Shown: in pieces, positions 55,800 through 64,000 of the stretch
Position numbering within the stretch: the stretch's first letter is position 1
Layout: each line of letters opens with the position of its first letter
Origin: Stratiolaelaps scimitus
Taxonomy: Eukaryota; Arthropoda; Arachnida; Mesostigmata; Laelapidae
Length of the DNA: 64,000 nt
Direction: 5' to 3'
NCBI GenBank assembly: GCA_019614645.1
Contig: JABWDB010000017.1
Coordinates: 5,902,501 to 5,966,500 of the forward strand
Notes under the pieces: generated by a model
Told to the model about the DNA's origin: nothing
Seen by the model: the letters and a program-made list of their open reading frames with translations, nothing else
Database searches by the model: none
Position numbers and translations under genes: made by a program

Positions 55800-56650
55800 C
55801 TAAGATACAGTACCAATATATATTCGCAGCGATATCTACGCACCACCAGGGTTGTTAGTGTAGTGAAGCCGAGAGTCATTTGCTAACTTGACTACATCCA
55901 ACACACGCTATTGTGTGTATTTTTGAGTTCGACACTACATCACCTTTACAACTAACAAGTAGGAATCACCAAAACAAATTGCCACATGTGCGAGATTCAT
56001 TAACTGGAGTTTGATACATAACGAAGTGGACACTATACAATTCACCGGTATAAGTAAAGCGTAACAATGCGTTACGGAAGAGACACAGCTCAATAGATCA
56101 AACTTGGCTTTTTCTCGATACCATGCACGTATTTCATACGGACGGTTCCTGGGTGATGGTAAGCTCACTTAACAAGCAGAACATCAGCATTAACAATTCC
56201 ATTGACATCAAGGCTTTCTGTACAATAAACCTACTACAAATATTACGTTGGCCGATTGCTGATCCGTTAGGTAGACCTCTGTAGATATTCGACCATATCC
56301 CACTGCCGCACCCCAGCAAAGGCCTCACCAAATGACTGCCTCTTCAGTATGCAGTAATTGTGGAAAGTGCTGACTCTCATATCTGTCCCAGGCTATCTAT
56401 CAGCTAGATTCACCGCCGTTATTATTACGACATACCGCCCCCGGATACCCATGCAGTACATACACTTCCGATACGCCCGGTGGGCGATCATCCCGGGCAA
56501 GTCGCGCGTACGTCGCTACCGCTGCTGCTGCGTTGAGGCACTCGCCCCCACGTTCTGGTGGAAGTCATTGGCGGCGGCGGCGGCAGCAGCAGCGACGGTA
56601 ACGGCCTTTGCGAGAGTAGATGATTTGTTTCTGTTCCCGGGGCGCGCAGA
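55800..56650. other. stretch without a supported gene
   Basis: A plus frame 56358-56711 (117 codons) and a minus frame 56707-56519 (63 codons after a second acceptor) overlap across a GCG/GCA triplet run and encode Ala runs. They compete with the minus-strand exon called at 56653-56846. The remaining part is AT-rich and empty. Confidence 0.35.
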
Positions 56651-56652
56651 CC

Positions 56653-56846
56653 CTACGCTCGCCTCCGCCCGGGCGCGCCGACTCCGGCAGCGTCTTCCAG
56701 CTGAAAACTAGAGGAGAAAGGGAGGGGATACATAAAGATGGCGAAATTGGAGAGAGGAACGGCTGGAGTGGAGAGTGGCCGCTCGTAATATGATGGTGGT
56801 GGTGGTGGCGGTGCTGCTGCCGCTGCTGTCTCGGCCCTGCTATCCT
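56653..56846 (-). CDS. candidate terminal exon on the minus strand
   Basis: Not recognised. Minus-strand acceptor: CTACTTTCCATTCTTGTTGGCAG (AG at 56848-56847). After two split bases come 63 codons: DSRAETAAAAA, a run of six Pro, SYYERPLSTPAVPLSNFAIF, then FQLEDAAGVGAPGRRRA and TAG. The Ala and Pro runs are coded by GCA/GCG and CCA triplets. A second strong acceptor inside (56709-56708) opens another frame. This is the best-supported minus-strand piece in the window. The upstream exon was not found. Confidence 0.28.
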
Positions 56847-56974
56847 CTGCCAACAAGAATGGAAAGTAGGAAGCAGTAGTAGCGGGAAGAAGAAGAGGAG
56901 GAAAGGAGGAAGATGGTTGGTTTTGGGGGAGAAATGATGGGTGGGGGAAGTTAACGGGGGGCCAGCGAGGGAAA

Positions 56975-57688
56975 ATGAAGGACCGACGACTGGGGCCGCG
57001 CAGACGGGGTCCCGGGGCTTGTGGAAGCGCTGCCCCCGGTGACTGTTTTCTGCTGCGTTCTGCCTTTCTCGCTCATCTTATGCCTGCTCAGCGCCGCTGC
57101 TGCTGCTGCTGCTGCTGCTGTACACGACGACGAGTCAATGCCGGCTCGGAGGGGAGCGGCAGAGTAGCGGGGAAGGACGACAAAGATGCGGAAGAAAAGA
57201 AAAAAATAGGAGAGTATCTGAGGCGAGTGGTGTTTTGGCGAAGTGGGCCCTGGCAGCTGTGGAGAAAATTCGTACCGGGAAAAAGGGTGGAGAAGATGAC
57301 ACATTTTTGGGAGCGCGCTAGTGGCCGAAAACGGGAGCCAGGCCTGCAGACAAGCAGGGTGCGAACGCCGTCAGAAGTGCCATACCGCCTACATGTTCCC
57401 GTAGCTTTGTCGGCCGGCTGTGGAACCAGCAAAAATAGATGTTTTGAGATAAAGCAGAACCCCTGCCCTCTGCTCACACTCGCCTCGCCTGTCTCACTGT
57501 CTGTTTGCCTGCTCATGTACATCCATGCTGCCTGCTCGAGGACCTCAGGCCGAAAGCCTTCTGGTCGCCCGTCTCGGCCATCGTTCGGCCAATGGTTCAG
57601 TGCAGAGGTGACCGACCGGCCATCCGGCCACTACTGCCGCGCCGCTTTGCTCCGAAGTCGCGTTTCTTTCCGCTCACTGTTTTCCTGA
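56975..57688 (+). CDS. longest ATG-initiated plus-strand frame, 237 residues
   Basis: Not recognised. The ATG has A at -3 (MKDRRLGPRRRGPGAC). It has an eight-Cys run coded by (TGC)8, then charged text (KDDKDAEEKKKIGEYLRRVV) and a mixed remainder with a hydrophobic patch (TLASPVSLSVCLLMYIHA). An eight-Cys run is unlikely in a real protein. The same repeat on the minus strand would read as eight Gln inside the 57522-57088 frame (MSRQTDSETGEASVS at the start), which is a fair rival. Confidence 0.15.
   Translation: MKDRRLGPRRRGPGACGSAAPGDCFLLRSAFLAHLMPAQRRCCCCCCCCTRRRVNAGSEGSGRVAGKDDKDAEEKKKIGEYLRRVVFWRSGPWQLWRKFVPGKRVEKMTHFWERASGRKREPGLQTSRVRTPSEVPYRLHVPVALSAGCGTSKNRCFEIKQNPCPLLTLASPVSLSVCLLMYIHAACSRTSGRKPSGRPSRPSFGQWFSAEVTDRPSGHYCRAALLRSRVSFRSLFS
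57097..57120. repeat. (CTG)8 / (CAG)8 triplet repeat
   Basis: Eight uninterrupted units. Confidence 0.95.
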
Positions 57689-57717
57689 CCATCTCTCATT
57701 CTCGTTGTTGGCCGCAG

Positions 57718-58007
57718 TTCGCCTCATCCCCTCGGCTATGTCCGCCCACTCATTGCTGCGGTGCTGCTGGGGTAGCAGTAGACGTCACAGTATCGCCGTC
57801 AGGGCAGACGGCGTCGTCGTTTTCGTGTTCGTGCTCATTCTCGTCGTTTCACTGTTTCACTACGAAACGTCCGATCGGGGTTTTTTCCTTACGAGCGGCT
57901 CTTCCAGGCCCGACACAGATCCAGACCCAATATGGTCGGGTGGCGGGGGATCTCCGTTCCGACCCGCCGCTGGCTCCTGGTTTCCTTCGACTTGGCTACA
58001 ACAATGA
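57718..58007 (+). CDS. candidate exon with signal-anchor-like segment
   Basis: Not recognised. Acceptor: TCTCATTCTCGTTGTTGGCCGCAG (AG 57716-57717). An ATG at 57738 would start SAHSLLRCCWGSSRRHS, followed by a strongly hydrophobic run (GVVVFVFVLILVVSLFHY), then polar text to TGA. A short basic cytosolic part plus one membrane span is the layout of type II Golgi enzymes, but only 90 residues are open. The frame overlaps the next candidate in another phase, so at most one is right over 57908-58007. Confidence 0.22.
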
Positions 58008-58170
58008 CGACGCTCACCACCGACAGCCAGTCGTGGCGGTCGTAGCCGTGGACGAACTACGCTCGGTTAATAATAGTAGAGAAGAGTCGAGTCATCTCCC
58101 CTCCGCGCGCCCTTTCCCATGTGACTCGATGGGATTCGGCACCGGGAACGAAGCTGTTTGCTGCGGATGA
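57908..58170 (+). CDS. candidate exon overlapping the previous in another frame
   Basis: Not recognised. Acceptor: GGGGTTTTTTCCTTACGAGC then GGCTCTTCCAG (AG 57906-57907). After two split bases 86 codons are open: PTQIQTQYGRVAGDLRSD, PPLAPGFLRLGYNNDDAHHR, then VDELRSVNNSREESSHLPSA and NEAVCCG before a TGA. The text is evenly mixed and acidic to neutral. It is a rival of the signal-anchor frame. A splice between the two acceptors could use each in turn. Confidence 0.25.
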
Positions 58171-58563
58171 AGGAAGTAAGAGCATCGCCTCTCCCAATGA
58201 TGGGGTCCGACTGCCTGCTTTACCCGTGTTGGCTTGGGGGCACTGCGTTGTGATGATGCGGATGATGGTGGTGGTGGTAAGGCTGCGGATTTGCTGCTGG
58301 TGGCTGTCGTGATGATGGCGGCGGCGGTGGAGGCGGCAGTAGCAGCAGCAGTGGCCTGTAGTAGTCGTCGCGTGCGGGTAAATGTAGAATTGCTGGGATA
58401 GAACCAACAATGGGGGAACAGCAGGCCGTCGAGCGAAGTAGGGAATTGACTCGCTTCCTTTGCTCTCGGTGCTCCGTACCGTTGCTTCTCCTTCGCTCTC
58501 TTGTTCTCTCTTTCCCTTTTGGCCTCTGCCCACCATCGCTACCTCTCTGCCACTCTGGTTTAG

Positions 58564-58664
58564 AAGAAACAGAACGCCCAGTGAGGCAGCGGGGCCATGG
58601 CCTCAGCAGGCACACACTGTCCAGGAAAGGCCAGAGAACACCTCCATCATCGGTCACGATGGTG
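58564..58664 (+). CDS. candidate exon 1 of a phase-matched chain
   Basis: Not recognised. Acceptor: CTACCTCTCTGCCACTCTGGTTTAG (AG 58562-58563); donor GATGGTG|GTAGGT (58664/58665). With one split base in front it gives 33 codons (RNRTPSEAAGPWPQQAHTVQ, ERPENTSIIGHDG) and leaves one G. That G joins AC of the next candidate as Asp. A second frame is also open. The intron to the next exon would be 228 bases. Confidence 0.25.
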
Positions 58665-58892
58665 GTAGGTCATGGTGGTTTAGATATCTCATTTTGGATG
58701 CTCGGTTACTTCATATTGGCTGGATATCCAGTAGACAACTATACTTTGCAGATACGTCGGCATGAGGAACTCCGGCGTGGATCGATTGTATAAACGGGAA
58801 TGATATTGACGACAAATGGGGATGTATTCGAAATGCATGCGTACAAAATACGTTCTTGTAAATAGAATATGCATATATGCATATTTGGGCAG

Positions 58893-59053
58893 ACGAAGAA
58901 GCCGAGGATGAAATGAGCGAAAGTAAATGGCCGGAGAATTATCATCCCTCACAGACCGAGAATGTTCGTGCGTTTCCTTGTGATCCCTGTGACTTGGCTG
59001 TTCATTCGGTTGCACAAGCATTCGACACGAATGCCACTAATGTACGCCATCAG
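58893..59053 (+). CDS. candidate exon 2 of a phase-matched chain
   Basis: Not recognised. The acceptor is AT-rich with few pyrimidines (GCATATTTGGGCAG, AG 58891-58892); the donor is GCCATCAG|GTACCG. After AC come 53 codons: EEAEDEMSESKWPENYHP, TENVRAFPCDPCDLAVHS, VAQAFDTNATNVRHQ, ending in phase 0. The acidic start followed by CDPCD and a later His suggests metal ligands, but the spacing matches no zinc finger I know. The composition stands out from the AT-rich surroundings. Confidence 0.28.
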
Positions 59054-59224
59054 GTACCGCATCGACTCAGCAAAGTCGTCCCATACAGATCACAGACCAA
59101 ATGATATCTCTATCAGCTGATTACATTGCGAGGGGTCAAGCAAAACGGAGTCAGGCGCAGAATCCATCATACTCACATTACTATGCGGTTTGCGAGGCAT
59201 GGTGTCTAGATGGGGTTCGCGGTG

Positions 59225-59250
59225 GGCACGACATTGTTCAATGTCGTGCC
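59225..59250. repeat. perfect 12-bp inverted repeat
   Basis: GGCACGACATTG, two bases, CAATGTCGTGCC. The stem can extend by GTGG/CCAC past a two-base bulge. No T-run or RNA family is recognised. Confidence 0.9.
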
Positions 59251-59779
59251 TTCCACAGGAAGAAGCGCGCTCCGTAGCTGGTGACAGAAACGACATAACA
59301 CATTGTATAATAGTACACACTTTCGTCACCTGTTGCCTATTACTTCGATGATCAAATCAATGCTCTCCGTCCACTCGAATTGCACTAGAGGCATTTTCTT
59401 AACCAAAAACCACATGTAGGAGCCGTTTACAATAAACAACAAAAACTGTTTCTTAAACGGTTAGTGTCCGAAACACTTGTCCACCGCCTCGATGTCGCTT
59501 GCAGCCCACCAGCTTTCATTGCCACCATAAATCACTAGACCCGGATTGGATCAGTAGAGCGAACAAAGTCAGCACATTCGCGTTTCGTAGGCAACGTTGC
59601 TGTCATAGAGAAGGGATTCTTTCGGGTGTTTTGGTGTACATCTAGTTGGTCGGCTGGCCGGCCGAGGGGTGCGGCGTCTGTCTCATCATTCCATTTGCGG
59701 AATTATCGTTGCCTTCGAGTTAGCAACGAATCGACGACCATGAGCACACACCAAAGACCTTCTGCTCTGCACATTGCAG

Positions 59780-59835
59780 GAATCTGTACAGCGCGTACTC
59801 TCTCTAGAAGGCTTCGTCCGCTATGGGAACACAAG
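59780..59835 (+). CDS. candidate exon 3 of a phase-matched chain
   Basis: Not recognised. Acceptor: CTTCTGCTCTGCACATTGCAG (AG 59778-59779); donor ACACAAG|GTAGCG (59835/59836). It is 56 bases, in phase 0 as required after the previous candidate: ESVQRVLSLEGFVRYGNT plus two bases. A different, unspliced frame (59626-60003, 125 codons) covers the same DNA and is a serious rival. Confidence 0.2.
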
Positions 59836-59881
59836 GTAGCGGCCATGAGGCGGAGCAAGCAAGATTCTCTCTTTCTCATAG

Positions 59882-60074
59882 ACGACCCTATTCTCAGGAT
59901 CGGCCAAGCTTGCTGGAATCTGACAGCGGTCTCACGACCGGTCGTCGCTGCAGAGTGTTCCAGCGGGCCGAGATACAGAGTGGCCCGCCTACAGATCTGC
60001 TAGTCTGTGCGGTTCGTTCTATACAATCTATCTCTCTCTCTCTCTCTCCATCTTGGTCTCTGGAGTTCGCTTAG
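59882..60074 (+). CDS. candidate exon 4 of a phase-matched chain
   Basis: Not recognised. Acceptor: AGATTCTCTCTTTCTCATAG (AG 59880-59881). The split base completes Arg with the previous piece across a 46-base intron, which is very short but within the range of compact genomes. The text RPYSQDRPSLLESDSGLTTG, RRCRVFQRAEIQSGPPTDLL is balanced; the end (SISLSLSPSWSLEFA, TAG) runs through a CT microsatellite at 60031-60048, so the true end may be a donor before that. Confidence 0.22.
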
Positions 60075-60315
60075 CCAATTGCCGGTAGTCTGGTGCAGCC
60101 AGTGCCATATTCAAGCAACTGCATGGGAAGAGCACGGGCATAGCCGGCGGCGATGGTCCGCCGCATTGCGAGGATTTCCCCTTTTCACACGCTCAACCCG
60201 GCGAGTAGCGAGCCATCGAGTGCAGTGTGTGCGGCAAGTCAGTCCGGCCCGCAGCCGGAACACCCGACCGCCTTCATGCTCGCATCTTCCGTCACTGGAA
60301 TGAATAGAAAGCAGC

Positions 60316-60732
60316 ATGGAGAAACTCAGAAGAACAGGTGGAAGTGGAGGGCTTGGCTTGGCCTGCGAAGTCTGCGCTCGCCGAGAGGAAAAGGAGCCAA
60401 CGGAACGCAAACGCAGCAAGACCGAACGAATGAACGGAGAGGAAGAAGTCAAAAGAAGCAAGCCTACCGCTACGCTATTTGTTTGTTGGCAGACGACGAC
60501 GGAAGGGTTTTACAACCTTAGGAGATTCGCGTCCCTATGCTTCTGTAGAGTTCCGGCTCCAGTCGGCCAGGGTTCCACGCCCGTCCGTGATCTATATACG
60601 TGTGCGTTGTATGCGTATGGCGGGGAGTTGGAGAGTTGTGGACTTCGGGTGGAGAAGTGCCGCAGTTACTCGGCTTCGCCCCGGTTTCTCTCTCTCTCTC
60701 TCACGGTCCCTCTAGCGATTTCCCTTTTCTAA
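60316..60732 (+). CDS. candidate ATG-initiated frame with basic N-terminal part
   Basis: Not recognised. The ATG has A at -3 and G at +4. MEKLRRTGGSGGLGLACEVC is followed by a Lys/Arg/Glu-rich stretch (REEKEPTERKRSKTERM, EEEVKRSKP) that could hold a nuclear signal, then mixed text with several Cys. The last 20 codons run through a CT microsatellite (60686-60702). Another plus-strand frame (60153-60521) overlaps and is equally open. Confidence 0.2.
   Translation: MEKLRRTGGSGGLGLACEVCARREEKEPTERKRSKTERMNGEEEVKRSKPTATLFVCWQTTTEGFYNLRRFASLCFCRVPAPVGQGSTPVRDLYTCALYAYGGELESCGLRVEKCRSYSASPRFLSLSLTVPLAISLF
60686..60702. repeat. (CT)n microsatellite
   Basis: Eight CT units. Confidence 0.9.
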
Positions 60733-60739
60733 CCAAGGC

Positions 60740-61496
60740 CTGCAGCACTGCGTGCAAGGGGTACATACCCCGCTGGCACTAGTGGGAATAGTGGAATAGT
60801 TGTGGTGATGGTAGTGAAATGAAACGAACATGATGGTGGCCTGATGACTGGCGAGAAGGCCAGCATAGCTCGGACACAATGGCCGCTGCCAGCTCTAGCA
60901 AAGGAAAAAGGATGCCTCTAGCATCAGAACGCATCGACGCAGGCAACAGAAAGCAAGAAGATGGGCAGGCCAAGCGCGATTTCGCCATCGTCTGATGCTT
61001 GCGATACAATAATACGTAGTGCTGCCATTTCTCGCGTTGTTGGTAGCACAATATAACGCTTGCACGTTAGTGTTCCATACGAATACGCATAAATATCTAT
61101 GTTAGAGTCGAACTGATTCGAGTTTCGCAGAGCGGTAGTGCTCCAACTGTCTGTAAAAAAAAACCTGTAACCGGCGCTAGCTCGTTATGCCTGACCGCAA
61201 TGCCGCCACAGTTTTTCGATCGTGCAAATGCCCTTTAGTGAGACTCTGAGCCTTCCTGTGAGTCTGTTTGCCGGCTAGAGCTATGAGTATCAGCTGTTAA
61301 CTTGGGTTGCGCGTGGGTGTCGATGGATTCTGCTTAGTCGCGTTTTCTCTCTCTCTCTTATCGCTTCCTCGATGTCGGTTACCCAACAAGAAACAAACGA
61401 TACCGACTGAACCGATGGAGCCAGCGATCCGAGAGATCTGTTGAAATCGACGAGGGTCGTCGTCCTGCCATTCCACTCTCTCACTCCCGCCGCCCT

Positions 61497-61536
<40 letters not shown>

Positions 61537-62870
61537 TTTTCCTGTTCCCCTCGTCGTGTCTTGGAGGACTCATTTTTTATTCGATTTACATCTTTGCCAC
61601 CCCGCGGACACCCTCAGGCAACGCACCTCCCCAAAACTTTCCCCATCTTCCCGCTGGCTGACTTCAGTGCGATCCATCGGTAACACCCGTCGCTGCCATC
61701 AAACATATGCATCGAGCTGCTGGGCGGAGTCCCACGGGGTCTTAATCTCAATGTGGTGGGTTTCGCTGGTTCGCGCTGTCTAGCTGACTGCCTGGGTGCG
61801 CAAAGTAAGACGTGAACGAGGTGCCGGCACCAGCCTCTGCAGAGCCGTCTGCGAGCGCCTCAAATGTTGGCTCTGTCGGACTCAAGGGGCAGGCACGCAT
61901 ACGAAGCGGAAGACGCCAACGATCGCGCGTATCTTCGCATTGGGACGCCTTACCCCTGCCTGCCGTTTCGCACCCTCCTACGATCCTTGCGCCTCAGCCT
62001 CTAGTCGCAGCTGCGCTGCCCTGCCACCATATACCGCAGCCGTACATAATAATTTAAGCTTAACACACTGACATCCATGAAACAGTCGAGTGTCCTATAG
62101 AGAGAAAGGCGGACGGTTGGAGAGCAGCGAACGCGCGCGCTCGCTCGCTAACATGTATCTTGGTTAGTCGATGATCAAGACATTCACAAAGGAGGGAGAC
62201 CGGGGAGCCGGGAGAGAGGAAACGAGAGAATACCAGAAGAAAAAAACGAACGAACGCGAGTCCAGCAGAGCTGACGAACGAATACGCCGGGAGGACTGGA
62301 CGTGGGGCTTCGGGGGTTCAGTGGGGCAGAGCGCAGGGGCTTACGGCTCAAAGGGGAGAAGGACACCGGGAGAAGAGCTGGCTTGAAATGTACGCAGTGG
62401 CATACAGCAACAGTCGGCTTTTGCTATAGCACAGGAGTTCGTGCTATATGACAACGTAGGGAATTCCGACTCTGCAGATGCTGTAGAACTGTTCTCGCTT
62501 GAGTCTCCATGTGAGGAAGGACAGAGAGAGAGACAGACAAACAAGCTAACTGAGGGCACGCGCAACGACTCCACAAGCCTACATAAGCCGACGATGCTGC
62601 GCATGGAGTCGATTGTGTCGTTGACGGCTGCCTCCGCCATGTCGAGAGCGTTGTTGCAGCCTGACGTCGCCTCGGCAGGTTAATGGTTGTGACCCCACCG
62701 GACAACACGCTGCAGCGCCAGTTTGTGTTTGTGTGTGTTTGTGGATGCTCGTGTATGGACAAAGCTGATCATCCGTACGTAACTGTGTATTGTTGTGCTA
62801 GTTTGCGGGACTGCGACAGCGATAGCAGGAGCTTCGAGTGAAGCGTGAGCTAGCACAAAATCGAAGAAAA
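60740..62870. other. stretch without a supported gene
   Basis: A TA run (61503-61534) and GC-rich text with overlapping frames (for example 61796-62071 and 62341-62762 minus), all rich in Arg/Ser/Ala and without splice support. CG-dinucleotide runs occur at 62133-62150. No repeat-family copy was found. Confidence 0.4.
61503..61534. repeat. (TA)16 microsatellite
   Basis: Thirty-two bases of uninterrupted AT. Confidence 0.95.
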
Positions 62871-62873
62871 CAA

Positions 62874-63034
62874 CTAAGCAAACGGTTCGCTCACGGTTGT
62901 TTCTTGATACTGTGCCTTGGTCTTCGTCACGGACTCTGCAGCTACATTTCCCTCCGACCCCTTGATGCGACTGTTGTTATTTTGTGTGTGCGGGGCCGAT
63001 CTGCAGCGTGAGGCTTGCAGGCTTACAGCAGAAC
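62874..63034 (-). CDS. candidate terminal exon on the minus strand
   Basis: Not recognised. Minus-strand acceptor: CACTCTCCCGCGTCGTGCGT then CCTGCTAG (AG 63036-63035). After two split bases 52 codons follow: SAVSLQASRCRSAPHTQN, NNSRIKGSEGNVAAESVT, KTKAQYQETTVSEPFA and TAG. The second half is polar, with even Thr/Glu/Lys use, as in an ordinary soluble tail. The plus strand has a competing 138-codon frame from an acceptor at 62941 to 63357, Leu/Pro-rich toward its end. Confidence 0.25.
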
Positions 63035-63039
63035 CTAGC

Positions 63040-63795
63040 AGGACGCACGACGCGGGAGAGTGGCGGAACAAAGCAATGGTTCTGCGCCAGTGTTGGTGGT
63101 TGTTGCCACACACCACTGCAGCACTGAACGCTGCTGTCTCTCTGACTGCCCCTGTCCCTTTTGTCCTCAGCGACGCTGGCAAGCAAGACAGGTGGCCATT
63201 TGATGTATGGTGGGCGCGAGCGCACACCCTGGGAGTTGGAGACAGAGCTCCCATTCTGTTGCTACTGCTGCTATACACACCCCTCACTCCTCACATCCTT
63301 GCGGGGCCTCGTGCGCCTCCGACACAGCGAGGCACAGCGGTACCCTTAGAGGGTTGAGGGGGAGCGCTCTGCCGGCGCTCGGGCCGGCCCCCAGAGACTC
63401 GGCGAAACACTCCCCAGGAAGCAAGGGAGGCGGAAGACGCGCGATGAGAGAAGGGAGAAGGCGCGGGCTTGTTTGGATCTGTCGCGGGAACTTAGGGACG
63501 CCTGGTGAGCCGGCCCACGCTGGTGGGCACCGAGGGCATAGCCCCCCCCCCCCCCCCCCGAGTCGACGTCTGAACCCCATTCTACTACTGCAAAGTCTTC
63601 ATCTGAAGTTCCCGAGAGGATGCATGCCTAGACCCAAGCGTCCCTAGCGCAGCAGAATTTGGCGGCTGACTGGGTTAGCGATCGCATTCGACCGAATAGA
63701 GTTGCGACTCGGTGAAAGGGAGGTTTCAAGGGAGCTCTTTCATTCACGACCACCACTGTTCAATTCAACGCTTCGTCAATGTTCCCTGCTCTCCT
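63040..63795. other. GC-rich stretch without a supported gene
   Basis: Contains an 18-C run (63542-63559) and a GAGCGC/GCGCTC inverted repeat near 63361-63378. Frames at 63207-63647 (plus) and 63284-63580 (minus) are Pro/Arg/Gly-rich and cross the C-run. Confidence 0.4.
63542..63559. repeat. C18 run
   Basis: Eighteen consecutive C. Length is uncertain in any assembly. Confidence 0.9.
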
Positions 63796-63799
63796 ATAG

Positions 63800-63939
63800 T
63801 CTTTCTACGCGGACTCACAATCGAGGAAAAGGACGAGTCGATCATGCCGCGCAGGGAAGCCACCATAGCGAGCAAATATCACATTGCCATGAACCACGTA
63901 TTTCAGGCTCATAGTACAGAAGCAATGCAAAACGATTAA
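63800..63939 (+). CDS. candidate terminal exon near the window end
   Basis: Not recognised. Strong acceptor: CAATGTTCCCTGCTCTCCTATAG (AG 63798-63799). After two split bases 45 codons run to a TAA: FLRGLTIEEKDESIMPRREA, TIASKYHIAMNHVFQAHSTE, AMQND. The composition is even and charged, without low complexity, and the other frames close early or read less well. It would be the last coding exon of a plus-strand gene lying in the GC-rich stretch to the left. Confidence 0.33.
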
Positions 63940-64000
63940 CGAAATAACAACAGATATGCTCGATTTAAGATCTGAACGAGATAGCTGGGTGCACATCATG

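Noticed and set aside
59823..60590. A 256-codon frame interrupted only by four TAG, suggesting an altered genetic code
   Set aside because: About one such frame per window is expected by chance, and other candidate frames here end in TAA and TGA as well as TAG, so a code change is not supported.

Overview
This is eukaryotic nuclear DNA, most likely from an animal and probably an arthropod. No frame stays open much beyond about 250 codons. There is no prokaryotic gene packing, and the window is full of (TA)n, (CT)n and (GT)n microsatellites. It carries retroposon pieces (tRNA-headed short elements and a dispersed 3'-end family) and animal-type splice signals, including CTAAC-like branch points and pyrimidine tracts. 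The species cannot be named from this. A mite or tick is one guess that fits the base composition and repeat style, but it is only a guess.

No gene can be called with certainty. I recognised no complete conserved domain on either strand. What can be listed is a set of candidate exons: open frames bounded by good splice signals or starting at an ATG in good context. At this base composition a chance acceptor is followed by 50 or more open codons in some frame roughly a third of the time, and longer candidates also arise by chance. Each candidate is therefore a hypothesis with confidence of 0.15-0.35. The better ones are 5505-5600, 7211-7474, 20151-20358, 29717-29927, 43144-43412, 51802-51952, 55576-55792 and 63800-63939 (+), and 56653-56846 (-). 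One chain of four plus-strand pieces (58564-60074) joins in phase.

Layout: GC-richer islands alternate with AT-rich stretches. The islands lie near 2.0-3.9, 5.0-5.8, 7.0-7.6, 10.9-12.7, 19.3-20.6, 33-33.8, 39.2-41, 42.9-43.6, 49.3-54, 56.4-58.6 and 59.6-63.6 kb. They hold CT/GA tracts, CAG/GGC/ACG triplet runs and most candidate exons. The AT-rich stretches (0-2, 6-7, 8.3-10.7, 21-25, 26-32, 34-39, 41-42, 44-49 and 55-56.4 kb) read as intron or intergenic DNA and hold most of the retroposon pieces and TA arrays.

The most concrete signals are structural. There is a 32-bp near-perfect stem with wobble pairs at 23843-23949, shaped like a microRNA precursor or a small foldback transposon. A textbook joined acceptor/donor (AG|GTAAGT) with branch point lies at 34364/34365, like a recursive-splicing ratchet point. 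A retroposon 3'-end family occurs four or five times. Two tRNA-headed SINEs sit side by side at 32268-32590. A roughly 190-bp TA array spans 47422-47613, and several perfect short hairpins and tandem duplications are present.
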